From assembly GCA_013911165.1 (NCBI GenBank), contig JACETR010000018.1, positions 1 through 42,209 of the forward strand: a DNA stretch of 42,209 bases, written 5' to 3'. Position 1 is the stretch's first letter, and each line of letters starts with the position of its first letter. The notes under the pieces are model-generated. The model was not told the DNA's origin. It did no database searches and was given only the letters and a program-made list of their open reading frames with translations. Source of the DNA: Planctomycetota bacterium (GTDB lineage: Bacteria; Planctomycetota; UBA8108; UBA1146). The translations under genes and the position numbers were made by a program. This document shows positions 27,243 to 36,545 of this stretch, one piece after another.

Positions 27243-29015
27243 CTATTCAGGGGATTTTTCGATTTTTTCCGGAGGGGCAGGTGGACCCAGAAAAAGGACA
27301 GATCTTTGTGGCATGACCAGACGGCCACCATTACGCCATTCCAATCCAGCCCACGAGTTGTCCCTGTCCATCGAACGCTTTTGCCATTCATGAGCGGTTT
27401 TCGCACGGCCCAGGCGATCCCACAGGGAGGAAGTCCGAATCGCCAAAGACCGATCCTGATTCAATCTCACCTGCGCTGATTCGAGGATCAGTTCTGTAGA
27501 ACGCAATCGCCCCTCTGCAAAGGCGATTTCCGCATTCAACCAATCCCCCCATCCGTCCAGAGGATTGAGTTCCATAAACCTGGCAATCGAAGACCGGGCG
27601 GAATCTACCTGGCCGGTTCTCAACTCACAAAGTGCTCTGTGAAACCACACACTGGGATCATTGGGTGTCTCCACAGAGAGGATGTTCAACAACTCGTGTG
27701 CTTTCCGGTCCTGGAGAAGATAAAGGTGCCCGGCAACCCTGCTCCACAACCCGGAGACGTCCATGGCGGAGTGTCGCAGACCATTTTCAATCTCTATCCG
27801 CCCAGCGGAATCACCCTTTTCCAAAGCTGCAATACCGAGAATGACCCACGGCTCGGGACTCTCAGGCAACTCTTTGGCGGCCTTGTGAGCAGATTGACGC
27901 GCACGGTCATACTCACCTGCCCTTAGACAAACCCATGCAAAATCCAATTGGTGTCGAGGATCACTGAAACCTTCACGTTCTTTTTGATCAAAGCGCTGGA
28001 ACCAACGAATCGCATGGTCTGCGATTGGTTGTTCTTCACCATGAACCGGAAGGGGTCTGATCAACATCCCCTTCTGAAGATCGGTTCCTGATTCGAACTG
28101 ATCACTGTCCGTTCCCAGAAACCGGCCCAGAACGGTTGCCAGAATGATCAAACCTGCGAACAGACCAATGCGTAAATTGCCGGCTGGGGAAACTCCACTT
28201 CCGTGAGTTCTCCCTCTCGATCTCGGTCTTTCGCCATCGCGCACAGCTTCCAGCATCTTTGCGAAACCCCGAAGGGTCGAAGGACGCTTGTTCGGATCGA
28301 GGGACAGAGCATCGCGCAACAGCCCTTTCAGACCCGGAGGATTCATGGAGATCTCTGAAGTCTCCAAAACCGAACTTCCTGAAAGCAATCGATCTGCCAC
28401 CTCTGTAGCATCCCGCCCTGCCCACGGTGGGGAACCGACAACACACTCGTGCAAAAGAACGGCAAGAGCATAAACAATCTGTGACTCCTCGATTTCAGCC
28501 TCGTAATTCGCCAGCAGAATTTCCGGGGCTATCCTCGAAGCGTGGAGGTCCAGATCGAGATCTTCACGTGAAAGAAGCCGCGAGGACAATATTGAGAATT
28601 GACCGTCACTGCCCATCAGAATGGCATCCGGTTCGATGACCGCAACAGGGAGGCCTCGCTCGAGCAGGGCACCAAAGATTCTTGCCAAGTGGGCGAATTG
28701 ACTCAGAAGCGTGTGATATCCACCCACCAACAGAACATCCCAGTTGCGGTTCGGTTTTAACCGGGTCAGGGAGATACCGTCCCGAAGGGTCATCATCGAT
28801 GGGTGGAACTGGTCATGCGCCACCAGGCGCAAGCCAAAGGACGAATCATCCAGTGAGGAAAAGTGCGTCAGGGAATCCAGTTGTTGACGCCAGCGGAGCG
28901 AGCCTCCCGAAAGACCCTCTGTTGGCTGGGACGGGGAACGGAACTGCCGGAGTTGGGCCTCTTCCTTTTGAGAAGAATCCCCAGCGTCATCCACCGAAGG
29001 GGTGGTTGCACTCAT
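27243..29015 (-). CDS. Membrane pseudokinase with C-terminal TPR domain
   Basis: A 590-residue protein with a Hanks-type kinase fold whose catalytic residues are gone. Residues about 80-265 align with a kinase: HPSMMTLRDG (remnant of HPNIV), then VAVIEPDAIL at 133-142 in place of HRDLKPxNIL, and SILSS in place of the DFG region. The structural IAPEIL (171-176), the helix F-like SQIVYALAVLLHECVVGSPPW and DPNKRPS are kept. No glycine loop or VAIK lysine is seen. One membrane helix follows at about 290-309, then TPR-like repeats (about 340-560) that would be outside the cytoplasm. The ATG at 29015 is chosen, though it lacks a Shine-Dalgarno. A TTG at 29048 and a GTG at 29078 fall inside the ftsH terminator. 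It probably senses or scaffolds by binding. The ligand is unknown. Confidence 0.8.
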   Translation of the reverse strand: MSATTPSVDDAGDSSQKEEAQLRQFRSPSQPTEGLSGGSLRWRQQLDSLTHFSSLDDSSFGLRLVAHDQFHPSMMTLRDGISLTRLKPNRNWDVLLVGGYHTLLSQFAHLARIFGALLERGLPVAVIEPDAILMGSDGQFSILSSRLLSREDLDLDLHASRIAPEILLANYEAEIEESQIVYALAVLLHECVVGSPPWAGRDATEVADRLLSGSSVLETSEISMNPPGLKGLLRDALSLDPNKRPSTLRGFAKMLEAVRDGERPRSRGRTHGSGVSPAGNLRIGLFAGLIILATVLGRFLGTDSDQFESGTDLQKGMLIRPLPVHGEEQPIADHAIRWFQRFDQKEREGFSDPRHQLDFAWVCLRAGEYDRARQSAHKAAKELPESPEPWVILGIAALEKGDSAGRIEIENGLRHSAMDVSGLWSRVAGHLYLLQDRKAHELLNILSVETPNDPSVWFHRALCELRTGQVDSARSSIARFMELNPLDGWGDWLNAEIAFAEGRLRSTELILESAQVRLNQDRSLAIRTSSLWDRLGRAKTAHEWQKRSMDRDNSWAGLEWRNGGRLVMPQRSVLFLGPPAPPEKIEKSPE

Positions 29016-29054
29016 ATCCGGAGTTTCGACACCATCGCCGTTTACCAAAAGAAT

Positions 29055-29089
29055 CCCCCTCCCAGGTGAATGTTGCACCGGGGAGGGGG
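29055..29089 (-). terminator. Terminator of ftsH
   Basis: CCCCCTCCCAGGTG (29055-29068) pairs with CACCGGGGAGGGGG (29076-29089), with one mismatch. On the minus strand it is followed by ATTCTTTTGG. It lies 50 bases after the ftsH stop and 40 bases before the pseudokinase start. Confidence 0.8.
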
Positions 29090-29139
29090 ACAGAACAACC
29101 TGACAATGACAGGAGAAACAAAGTTCTCATTGGGATTGG

Positions 29140-31212
29140 TCAGGATCCTTCAAGTCCCAGGAGGCCCGGATCCACGTCCGGTGGCAGCTGGGTTTTCTCT
29201 TCCTTGGAGTCATCTGCGGAAGAATCATCCGCAGCCACCGGCGGAGCGGCGTTGTCACGAAGCACGTCTGGCAATGGAAGATCCATCAACTGATAGATCT
29301 CCTTGTCGTTGAGCACTTCTTTCTCCAACAACTCACGGGTCAAAAGTTCCAGTTTCTCCCTGGATTCCCCAAGGATTCTCAGAGCTCGCTGGTAGGAGTC
29401 CTCGAGCATGGACCGAATCTCTTCGTCGATCATCATCGCCGTGTGCTCACTGAAGTTTTTCGCCTCCCCGAGCTCCCGGCCGAGGAAGACGTGCTCCTCA
29501 CCCCTCTTGAATGAGACGGGGCCCATTTTTTCGCTCATTCCCCAAAGGCAGATCATTCTCTCTGCAAGGCTGGTCGCCTGCTCCAGATCGTTGGATGCCC
29601 CTGTGGTGAACTCCTGGAAAATCAGGTCCTCTGCGGCCCTTCCCCCCAACAGAATCGCGATCCGGTTGAGCAGGTAAGTCCGCGAGTAATTGTTGATATC
29701 CTCCATCGGCAGTTGCTGGGTAACCCCCAGTGCCCGGCCGCGGGGAACGATGGTGACAGAGTGCACCGGATCCGTCTCAGGAAGAAGCAGGGCGAGAAGA
29801 GCGTGCCCAGCCTCATGATAGGCGGTCAGCTCCTTTTCCTTCTCGCTCATCGCCTCATCCCGCAACGTCCCCAATTGAATCTTGTCCTTGGCACGCTCGA
29901 AGTCTCCATGGGTGATACGCTGGTGGCCTCTCCGGGCTGCCATCAGAGCGGCTTCATTGGCGAGGTTTTCCAGATCCGCACCGGAAAACCCGATGGTTCC
30001 GCGGGCAAGAGACTCCATGTCGACGTCGGAAGCGAGGGGCATGTTACGGGTGTGGACACCCAGAATCGCCTTTCGGCCATCTTTCTGCGGACGCTCTACC
30101 ACCACCTGTCGATCGAAACGCCCGGGACGGACCAATGCCGCATCGAGCACGTCAGGACGGTTGGTCGCCGCAAGGACGATCACGGCCTGATTCGATTCAA
30201 AGCCGTCCATTTCAGAGAGGATCTGATTGAGGGTCTGCTCGCGCTCGTCATGACCGCCGCCCAGTCCCGCTCCTCTGGAACGCCCGACTGCGTCAATCTC
30301 ATCGATGAAGACGATACAGGGCGCACTTTTCTTGGCTTCATCAAACAACTCGCGAACCCGGGAAGCACCGACACCGACAAAGAGCTCGATGAACTCGGAA
30401 CCGGAGATGGAAAAGAAGGGAACTCCTGCTTCGCCGGCAACCGCCCTGGCGAGCAAGGTCTTGCCGGTTCCGGGGGGCCCCACCAACAGGACTCCCTTGG
30501 GAATCTTTGCGCCCAACTGAGTGAAACGCTCAGGCTCCTTGAGGAAATCGACGAGCTCTTGCAGTTCGGTTTTCACATTGCGAAGTCCGGCGACGTCGTC
30601 AAAGGTCACCGATCCCTCACCCTTCTCGAACTTTTTAGCCTGATTGCCGGCAAACTTGCCGAAGATCCCCGGCCCCCCCATCTGTCGACGGAGACGATTG
30701 CTCATCCACCAGAAAAACAGCAACAGGATGATGAATGGGACGATCCCGGAAACCAGTACCTGCCAGCCGGGCGTCGTGTTGTCTCTGAAGGTGACGGGCA
30801 CGGTGTATTCAGCACCCAGTTTGTTGAGGTCACTTTTCAACTCACCGGGAATGACAGCGAAGACCTTCAGGGTCTCGAGACTGTTTTCAGAATCGATACC
30901 GGGCTGGTCAACGGTCACCTTGCTGCGCAAGATCGCCACGAAGACTTCCTGCTCCGCCTCGGTAACACTTTCCACATTGCCACGCTCGACCTCACTGAAG
31001 AGACGGTTGGCTTCCACTTCGAGAGCGCCGATTTTCAACTTGTCACTGAACAGGTTGGTCAGCGTGAAAACACCGAGGAGGATGACCAGCATCCAGAACC
31101 AGGGTCTCTGACTCCAGGAAGGTGGAGACTGTTCATTCTCATCCAGCTCGTCGGGGTCGTTGGGATCAGAATTTCTTCGATCGGGATCTCTCAAATTTTG
31201 CTCCTCTGTCAC
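29140..31212 (-). CDS. ftsH: ATP-dependent zinc metalloprotease FtsH
   Basis: Membrane-anchored AAA+ protease that degrades misassembled membrane proteins and selected regulators. The 690-residue sequence has transmembrane helix 1 at about 37-55 and helix 2 at about 151-170, with the periplasmic domain between. The AAA domain has Walker A GPPGTGKT at 245-252, Walker B IVFIDEID at 300-307 and the second-region-of-homology arginines in RPGRFD (362-367). The zinc site HEAGH is at 466-470. The N-terminal 35 residues before the first helix are long and acidic. The listed start is a GTG at 31212. A TTG at 31194 has a perfect GAGGAG six bases upstream and could be the real start. It ends in its own hairpin terminator. 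Confidence 0.95.
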   Translation of the reverse strand: MTEEQNLRDPDRRNSDPNDPDELDENEQSPPSWSQRPWFWMLVILLGVFTLTNLFSDKLKIGALEVEANRLFSEVERGNVESVTEAEQEVFVAILRSKVTVDQPGIDSENSLETLKVFAVIPGELKSDLNKLGAEYTVPVTFRDNTTPGWQVLVSGIVPFIILLLFFWWMSNRLRRQMGGPGIFGKFAGNQAKKFEKGEGSVTFDDVAGLRNVKTELQELVDFLKEPERFTQLGAKIPKGVLLVGPPGTGKTLLARAVAGEAGVPFFSISGSEFIELFVGVGASRVRELFDEAKKSAPCIVFIDEIDAVGRSRGAGLGGGHDEREQTLNQILSEMDGFESNQAVIVLAATNRPDVLDAALVRPGRFDRQVVVERPQKDGRKAILGVHTRNMPLASDVDMESLARGTIGFSGADLENLANEAALMAARRGHQRITHGDFERAKDKIQLGTLRDEAMSEKEKELTAYHEAGHALLALLLPETDPVHSVTIVPRGRALGVTQQLPMEDINNYSRTYLLNRIAILLGGRAAEDLIFQEFTTGASNDLEQATSLAERMICLWGMSEKMGPVSFKRGEEHVFLGRELGEAKNFSEHTAMMIDEEIRSMLEDSYQRALRILGESREKLELLTRELLEKEVLNDKEIYQLMDLPLPDVLRDNAAPPVAADDSSADDSKEEKTQLPPDVDPGLLGLEGS

Positions 31213-31358
31213 TGGAATGCTGCGGCTCTCTGCATCCCATGATGAAATGAACGTCCCCGGACACGAGTACGCCGTTCCCGGCTTGATCCGGTGAAGGCCC
31301 TCTCGGGAAACTTCACCGTCACCACCCTCAGTTCAACGAGGACGGCGATCACCGGGTT

Positions 31359-31382
31359 CCGGAATCCAGTGGATTGTTCCGG
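31359..31382 (-). terminator. Possible terminator after the fused E1 gene
   Basis: CCGGA+ATCC pairs with GGAT+TCCGG, with a three-base bulge, 2 bases beyond the stop codon of the minus-strand E1 gene. No T-run follows, so it may be only a stabilising hairpin. Confidence 0.35.
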
Positions 31383-31384
31383 GC

Positions 31385-33547
31385 CTAATATAATGCCAGA
31401 TCGCGGGCCGCTTGTGCCACTTTCTCTGGCTGGGGAAGGATCACTTCCTCCAATTCGGGTGCATAGGCCACAAAACAGTCCATGGCACCCACACGGCGAA
31501 CGGGAGCGTCCAAATGATCAAACAGCTCATCCTGAATTCTGGCTGCCAGCTCAGCACCATATCCCCAAGATAGCGATTCTTCGTGAACGATCAGGACCTT
31601 GTGATTGCGTTTGACCGATTCCTCGATGGAATTCCAATCGTAGGGAGCCAGTGTTCTGAGATCGAGGATCTCCACCTCAATCCCCTCAGCCGCCAGAGTT
31701 TTGGCGGCGGTCATGCACCGGTGGACCAGGGCACCGTAAGTGACGATGGTCAATCGATCGCCTTCGCGAACCCTCGCCGCCTTGCCGAAAGGAATCATGA
31801 AATCGGGACCAGGGTAGGCACCCTTGTTGTGGGTCTGTCGGTAGAGATGCTTGTGCTCGAGGAAGATCACCGGGTCCTGACAGCGAATGGCTGTTCTCAA
31901 CAATCCGTTGGCATCGGTGGCGTTGCTGGGCATGACCACCCGCAAACCGGGGATGTGGGTAAACAGGGTTTCCGCAGACTGGCTGTGGTAAACCGCTCCA
32001 CCACGAAGGTAGCCACCGCTGGCTACCCGGATCACGACAGGACAACTGTCCGCACCTGCAGAACGCCAGCGCATCAGGGCCAACTCTGAACGGATCTGAT
32101 GGTAGGCGGGCCAAATGTAATCGAGGAACTGGATCTCCACGACAGGCTTGAGACCACGAACTGCCATGCCGATGGCACGGCCGACGATGTTGGCTTCCGC
32201 CAGCGGTGAGTTGTAGACGCGATCGCCACCGAACTCTCTCTGCAAACCAAAGGTCGCCTTGAAGACTCCACCCTTGCCCTTGACCTCTTCGAGCACATCA
32301 CTGCGACTGGCGTCAGCGACATCCTCGCCGAAGACATGGATTCGCGGGTCGCGACGCATTTCATCACGCATCGATGCATTGATCATGTCGACCATCGTCG
32401 TCGGGTCTGCACCTTCCTCGACAACTGCGGGTGAATCAAAACGGTCTGAAGTCGGATCGACCGTGGGCGAGTAGAGATGGTCCAGCACCGTTGAAGCATC
32501 CGCCTGCGGTGCGGCCACGGCAGCATCCGATGCGGCTCTCACCTCGGCCTTGATCTCCACACGAATCTTTTCGAGGGTTTCCTCGTCAGCGAAGCCGTTG
32601 TCGATCAGGAGCTTGGGGAAGGAGTTCAGGGGGTCACGGGGCTCTTCCTCTTCGCGCTCACTGGAAGGACGGTAGAGGCGCTCATCGTCGGAAAGACTGT
32701 GACTGTAGGGACGCACGACCTTGGCATGCACCAGTGTCGGGCCGCTGCCCTTGCGCATATCCGCCACTACCTTGGTCAAGAGTGCATGGCAAGCCACGGG
32801 GTCACACCCATCGACTTCATGCACGTCGAGACCGGGGAATCCGAGAACGAGACTCGAAATCGATCCACCGGGAGTGTTGACCTCCACAGGGACACTGATG
32901 GCATAGCCGTTGTCCTCGACGACAAAAAGAACCGGTAATTCGAGGTTGCAGGCGGTGCTCAGGGATTCCCAAAACTCGCCTTCACTGGTCGTTCCATCGC
33001 CGACTGAGACATGGGCGATTTCGCCGTCGGACCAGTCATCGATCTGCTCACGCAGCGAAGCGTCGTCCTTGCCCTTTTTCCATGCTTCTGCAGTTCCCAC
33101 CGCATGAAGACATTGGCTACCGGTACAGGAGGACTGATTGACCACGTGAAGATGTTTCGCCCCCCAATGGGAAGGCATCTGACGACCGGCACCGGCAGGC
33201 TCGTCATGGGCAGCGGTTCCCATCTTGAGCATCTCTGTCGGCGTCAGGCCCAGCTGGAGCATCAGAGCCCGATCCCTGTAATAGGGGAAGAACCAATCCC
33301 GTTTCGGATCGAGAACCCTTCCGAGAACAGTGTTGATGGCTTCATGGCCACAACCATTGATCTGGAAGAAGATCTTTCCCTTGCCTTTGAGACGAATCTC
33401 TTCGTCATCAATCTCCCGGCTCAGGAACATGTTTCTGTAGATGTCGAGAAGGTCGTCCTTCTCCAGTCCATGCAGATCCACTTTTGGCTCCTCTGACTTC
33501 CGGGGACGCCCGGGAGATTTCCGGTTTTTGTTTTTTTGAGTCGGCAT
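31385..33547 (-). CDS. Fused alpha-beta E1 component of a 2-oxoacid dehydrogenase
   Basis: Thiamine-diphosphate decarboxylase subunit that loads the lipoyl arm of E2, here with alpha and beta parts in one 720-residue chain. ATG 33547 is preceded by AGGA. An ATG at 33589 would add 14 residues. The alpha half holds the TPP motif [14 protein letters not shown]...VEDNGYAIS at about 180-212. The beta half begins near residue 383 and includes [25 protein letters not shown] and [12 protein letters not shown]. Fused E1s of this kind are usually annotated as branched-chain (2-oxoisovalerate) or pyruvate-type dehydrogenases, and the substrate is not certain here. The N-terminal tail is basic, with an AT-hook-like [10 protein letters not shown]. 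It is divergent from lpdA and an orphan E1 beta. Confidence 0.9.
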   Translation of the reverse strand: MPTQKNKNRKSPGRPRKSEEPKVDLHGLEKDDLLDIYRNMFLSREIDDEEIRLKGKGKIFFQINGCGHEAINTVLGRVLDPKRDWFFPYYRDRALMLQLGLTPTEMLKMGTAAHDEPAGAGRQMPSHWGAKHLHVVNQSSCTGSQCLHAVGTAEAWKKGKDDASLREQIDDWSDGEIAHVSVGDGTTSEGEFWESLSTACNLELPVLFVVEDNGYAISVPVEVNTPGGSISSLVLGFPGLDVHEVDGCDPVACHALLTKVVADMRKGSGPTLVHAKVVRPYSHSLSDDERLYRPSSEREEEEPRDPLNSFPKLLIDNGFADEETLEKIRVEIKAEVRAASDAAVAAPQADASTVLDHLYSPTVDPTSDRFDSPAVVEEGADPTTMVDMINASMRDEMRRDPRIHVFGEDVADASRSDVLEEVKGKGGVFKATFGLQREFGGDRVYNSPLAEANIVGRAIGMAVRGLKPVVEIQFLDYIWPAYHQIRSELALMRWRSAGADSCPVVIRVASGGYLRGGAVYHSQSAETLFTHIPGLRVVMPSNATDANGLLRTAIRCQDPVIFLEHKHLYRQTHNKGAYPGPDFMIPFGKAARVREGDRLTIVTYGALVHRCMTAAKTLAAEGIEVEILDLRTLAPYDWNSIEESVKRNHKVLIVHEESLSWGYGAELAARIQDELFDHLDAPVRRVGAMDCFVAYAPELEEVILPQPEKVAQAARDLALY

Positions 33548-33855
33548 GTCGGTCCTGACCACTCCCCAGGATCTGGAGAGGCTGGGCATTATCCCTCACT
33601 GGGCATGATCCCCCGGTTTGACCCCCCGGGGGGCTATAGCGAACTATGGCCATTCTAGGGTCCTCAAGGCCGTCATTCAACGAGACCCGATCCTTCCTCT
33701 TTGCTGGATGGACAGGGGCGATTCCGGGTATCGTTCAGGAACCCGTGCCCGGAAGTAGTCGATCCAGATCACCCCCTCCAGATCACACTCTCCCTCGCAC
33801 AGACAAGATCTCTGGAATGAAGGTCCCGTCACCGACGGGCAGGAAGGAACCTGAA
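33548..33855. promoter_or_regulatory. Divergent promoter region of the two dehydrogenase operons
   Basis: This 308-base region separates the fused E1 gene (-) from lpdA (+). It has a perfect 12-base palindrome CCCCCCGGGGGG at 33622-33633, next to CTATAGCGAACTATGG. It is a plausible shared operator or promoter area, but no -35/-10 pair is clear enough to call. A long in-frame extension of lpdA through here (from 33646) has no ribosome site and is rejected. Confidence 0.5.
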
Positions 33856-35274
33856 ATGGTTGAGAAGATCGGCAGTTTCGATGTGGCGGTCGTCGGCGGT
33901 GGACCCGGTGGTTATGTGGCTGCCATCCGTGCCGGCCAGCTGGGAATGTCCACGGTCCTCATCGAAAAAGATCCGCAACCAGGTGGAACCTGTCTTCACA
34001 GGGGCTGTATCCCGACCAAAGCCCTCCTGCAGAGTGCACACGTGCTCGATGTGGCCAAGGAATCATCCTACTTCGGTATCCAACTCGACAATCCCGCGGT
34101 CGACATGGAGGGAGTCCTCTCCTTCCAGAAAAAAATCGTCCAGAAAAATGCCAAGGGCGTCGAATACCTGCTGAAGAAGAATGGTGTCACTACCGTCCAT
34201 GGAACCGGAAGACTGGATGGCCTCAACTCGATCCGGGTCGTGATCGACGATCAAACCGAAAAAGTGGTCGAGGCAAAGAACATCATCCTTGCAACCGGCT
34301 CTGTCGCTGCTCGACCCGGATTCCTCGACTGGAGTACCGACAAGATCATCACCAGCGATGAAGCTCTCAAACTCGATTCTGTTCCCGGCAAAGTGGTCGT
34401 TCTCGGTGCCGGTGCAGTGGGCTGTGAGTTCGCCTCGATCCTGAATTCCTTCGGCAGTGACGTCACCATCGTCGAAATGATGGATCGACTGTTACCCATT
34501 GAAGACCATGAGTGCTCCGCTGAACTTCAGCGCTCCTTCAAGAAGCATGGCATTCGCAGCATGGTCTCCACCAAACTGGAGAAAGCGACCCCGACCGCCT
34601 CTGGAGTCGATCTGGTGCTGACTGACGGCAATGGCAAAACGGAAGAGATTCATGCAGACATTCTCCTTTGTGCCATTGGCCGCAAGCCGGTGACGGATGC
34701 CCTCAAACTGGATCAGGTCGGAATCAAGACCGAAAACGGCTTCATCCCGGTCAACCCCGACCAGAGCACCACACGTCCGAACATCTTTGCGATCGGTGAT
34801 ATCGTTCATGGCACGGCCCAACTGGCCCACGTCGCCAGTGCCGAAGGCATGATTGCCGTGGAATCGATCGCCGGAATGCACACCCAGCCAATCGTCAACG
34901 AGCGGGTTCCGAATGCGACCTACTGCCATCCGGAAGTCGCCAGTATCGGTCTGACCGAAAATGCCGCCCGTGAAGCAGGACACGAGATCAAGGTCTCCAA
35001 GTTCCCCCTCTCTGCCCTCGGCAAGGCGGGCATCGTCGGCAAAGCGGTCCCCGTGTTCTTCAAGATCATCGCGGATGAGGCCTCCTACGGAGAAATCCTC
35101 GGTATCCATATCGTTGGCCCCCATGCCACCGATCTGATCAGTGAAGGCTGTGCCATCCTCGGCCTCGAGGGAACTGCCGCTGACCTGGCCCACATCATTC
35201 ACCCCCACCCCACCCTTGGCGAAGGCATGATGGAAGCAGCTCACGGTCTCGTGGGTGGCGCCATCCATATGTAG
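33856..35274 (+). CDS. lpdA: Dihydrolipoyl dehydrogenase (E3)
   Basis: FAD flavoprotein that re-oxidises the dihydrolipoyl arms of E2 and GcvH, passing electrons to NAD. ATG 33856 (MVEKIGSFDVAVV) is preceded by AGGAAGGA, giving 472 residues, the normal size. The FAD motif VVGGGPGGY is at 12-20, the redox pair C46/C51 in GGTCLHRGCIPTKALL, and the NAD-binding motif VVLGAGAVGCEFASI further on. AIGDIVHGTAQLAH and the C-terminal HPHPTLGEGMMEAAH carry the dimer-partner catalytic His-Glu. The E1 beta gene starts eight bases after the stop. It can serve all lipoyl systems in the cell. Confidence 0.96.
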   Translation: MVEKIGSFDVAVVGGGPGGYVAAIRAGQLGMSTVLIEKDPQPGGTCLHRGCIPTKALLQSAHVLDVAKESSYFGIQLDNPAVDMEGVLSFQKKIVQKNAKGVEYLLKKNGVTTVHGTGRLDGLNSIRVVIDDQTEKVVEAKNIILATGSVAARPGFLDWSTDKIITSDEALKLDSVPGKVVVLGAGAVGCEFASILNSFGSDVTIVEMMDRLLPIEDHECSAELQRSFKKHGIRSMVSTKLEKATPTASGVDLVLTDGNGKTEEIHADILLCAIGRKPVTDALKLDQVGIKTENGFIPVNPDQSTTRPNIFAIGDIVHGTAQLAHVASAEGMIAVESIAGMHTQPIVNERVPNATYCHPEVASIGLTENAAREAGHEIKVSKFPLSALGKAGIVGKAVPVFFKIIADEASYGEILGIHIVGPHATDLISEGCAILGLEGTAADLAHIIHPHPTLGEGMMEAAHGLVGGAIHM

Positions 35275-35282
35275 GAGTTTTC

Positions 35283-36263
35283 TTGGCCGAAACCATCACC
35301 TACCTCGAGTCGCTGCAACGTGGACTGAAACAGGTTCTTCGCGAAGATCCTTCCACCTTCATCATGGGGGAAGACATCGGAGCCTACGGGGGAGCCTTCA
35401 AACTGACCGACGGCTTCCTCGATGAGTTTGGTGAAGACCGCATCATCGATTCGCCCATCGTCGAGACGGGATTGGTCGGCGCAGCGATCGGGGCGGGAAT
35501 GGCAGGATTCAAACCCATCGTTGAAATGCAGTTCATCGATTTCATCTCCTGCACCTTCAACCAACTGACCAACTTTGCCGCCACCTGCCACTTCCGTTGG
35601 GGCCAGAACGTCCCGATCGTGGTCAGGGGACCATCGGGAGGAGGGGTTCATGCGGGACCCTTTCACAGCCAGATGGTCGAATCCTTCTTCCTCAATACGC
35701 CAGGCCTGAAAATCGTCGTCCCTGCGACGGTGAGTGACGTTCACGGCATGCTTCTGGGTGCAGTCGCAGATCCCAACCCGGTACTCTTCCTGGAGCAAAA
35801 AGGCCTCTACAGAACCCTCAAGGAAGAGGTTCAGGGAACTCCTGAACCGATCGCCCCCGGGCGTGCCCGGATCCATCGCCCGGGAGACCGGATCAGCATC
35901 ATCACCTGGGGTGCCATGCTGCACCGCTGCACCGCTGCAGCGGAAACCGCACAACGGGAAGATGGGATCTCCTGTGAGGTTCTGGACCTCCGGTCCCTTT
36001 GTCCCCTCGACCTCGAAGCGATTCGGGAGACCGTGGCCAAGACCGGCAAGGTACTGGTGATCCACGAGGACAATCTGACGGGTGGTGCCGGCTCGGAAAT
36101 CGCAGCGAGGATCGTCGAGGATTGTTTCGAAGATCTGGATGCACCGGTCCGCCGGATCGCCGCTCTGGACGTGCCGATCCCCTACGCCGGGACTCTCGAG
36201 GACGCTTCCCTGCCTGACGAGAAAAGAATCCTCGAGGAGATCCGCCAGCTGTCTGCCTGGTAA
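35283..36263 (+). CDS. Pyruvate-type dehydrogenase E1 subunit beta (no alpha neighbour)
   Basis: Transketolase-like beta subunit of a heterotetrameric E1, 326 residues. It begins with a TTG at 35283, preceded by TAGGAG with six-base spacing. Typical segments are FIMGEDIGAYGGAFKLT, DSPIVETGLVGAAIGAGMAG, RGPSGGGVHAGPFHSQ and VIHEDNLTGGAGSEIAARI. Such subunits need a separate alpha chain carrying the TPP GDG motif. None is adjacent; the only alpha sequence in view is fused in the divergent gene. So either its alpha partner is elsewhere, or it pairs unusually. Same operon as lpdA, and probably as the E2 gene 282 bases on. Confidence 0.92.
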   Translation: MAETITYLESLQRGLKQVLREDPSTFIMGEDIGAYGGAFKLTDGFLDEFGEDRIIDSPIVETGLVGAAIGAGMAGFKPIVEMQFIDFISCTFNQLTNFAATCHFRWGQNVPIVVRGPSGGGVHAGPFHSQMVESFFLNTPGLKIVVPATVSDVHGMLLGAVADPNPVLFLEQKGLYRTLKEEVQGTPEPIAPGRARIHRPGDRISIITWGAMLHRCTAAAETAQREDGISCEVLDLRSLCPLDLEAIRETVAKTGKVLVIHEDNLTGGAGSEIAARIVEDCFEDLDAPVRRIAALDVPIPYAGTLEDASLPDEKRILEEIRQLSAW

Positions 36264-36545
36264 GTGGCATGTGACACTTCCCTGATTGCAGGGAATGGCC
36301 CCTCCGACGCGATTCAACGAGTCCAGAAATCTGCACCCTTCGCCGAATCTGCCAATTTTCATCCTCTGGCACCTTCAACTCCGGTGGTTGCCCGAAGGGC
36401 TCCCGGGTATGATTTCCATCGTTTGATGGACGGTTGTGTCACTCCATCATTTCGGGGGATCGGGCATCCATTTCCGCTCTTCTCCCGAGTCGAATGAATT
36501 TGAAAACGTGGATTCAGAAACTGGATTCAGGAAGAAGTGAGCATT
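36264..36545 (+). other. Gap between E1 beta and E2 with two small hairpins
   Basis: No gene is seen in these 282 bases. TTCCCTG/CAGGGAA (36278-36295) lies just after the E1 beta stop and could be a weak terminator or attenuator. TCCATC/GATGGA (36416-36431) lies nearer the E2 gene. A promoter for the E2-lipB-lipA run may be here but is not identifiable. Confidence 0.4.

Noticed and set aside
29713..31242. 509-residue plus-strand frame opposite ftsH
   Set aside because: FtsH on the other strand has all catalytic motifs. The plus frame is a codon-bias shadow.
33646..33855. N-terminal extension of lpdA by 70 residues
   Set aside because: No ribosome site, low-complexity sequence, and it covers the divergent promoter region. 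The ATG at 33856 has AGGAAGGA and matches the family start.
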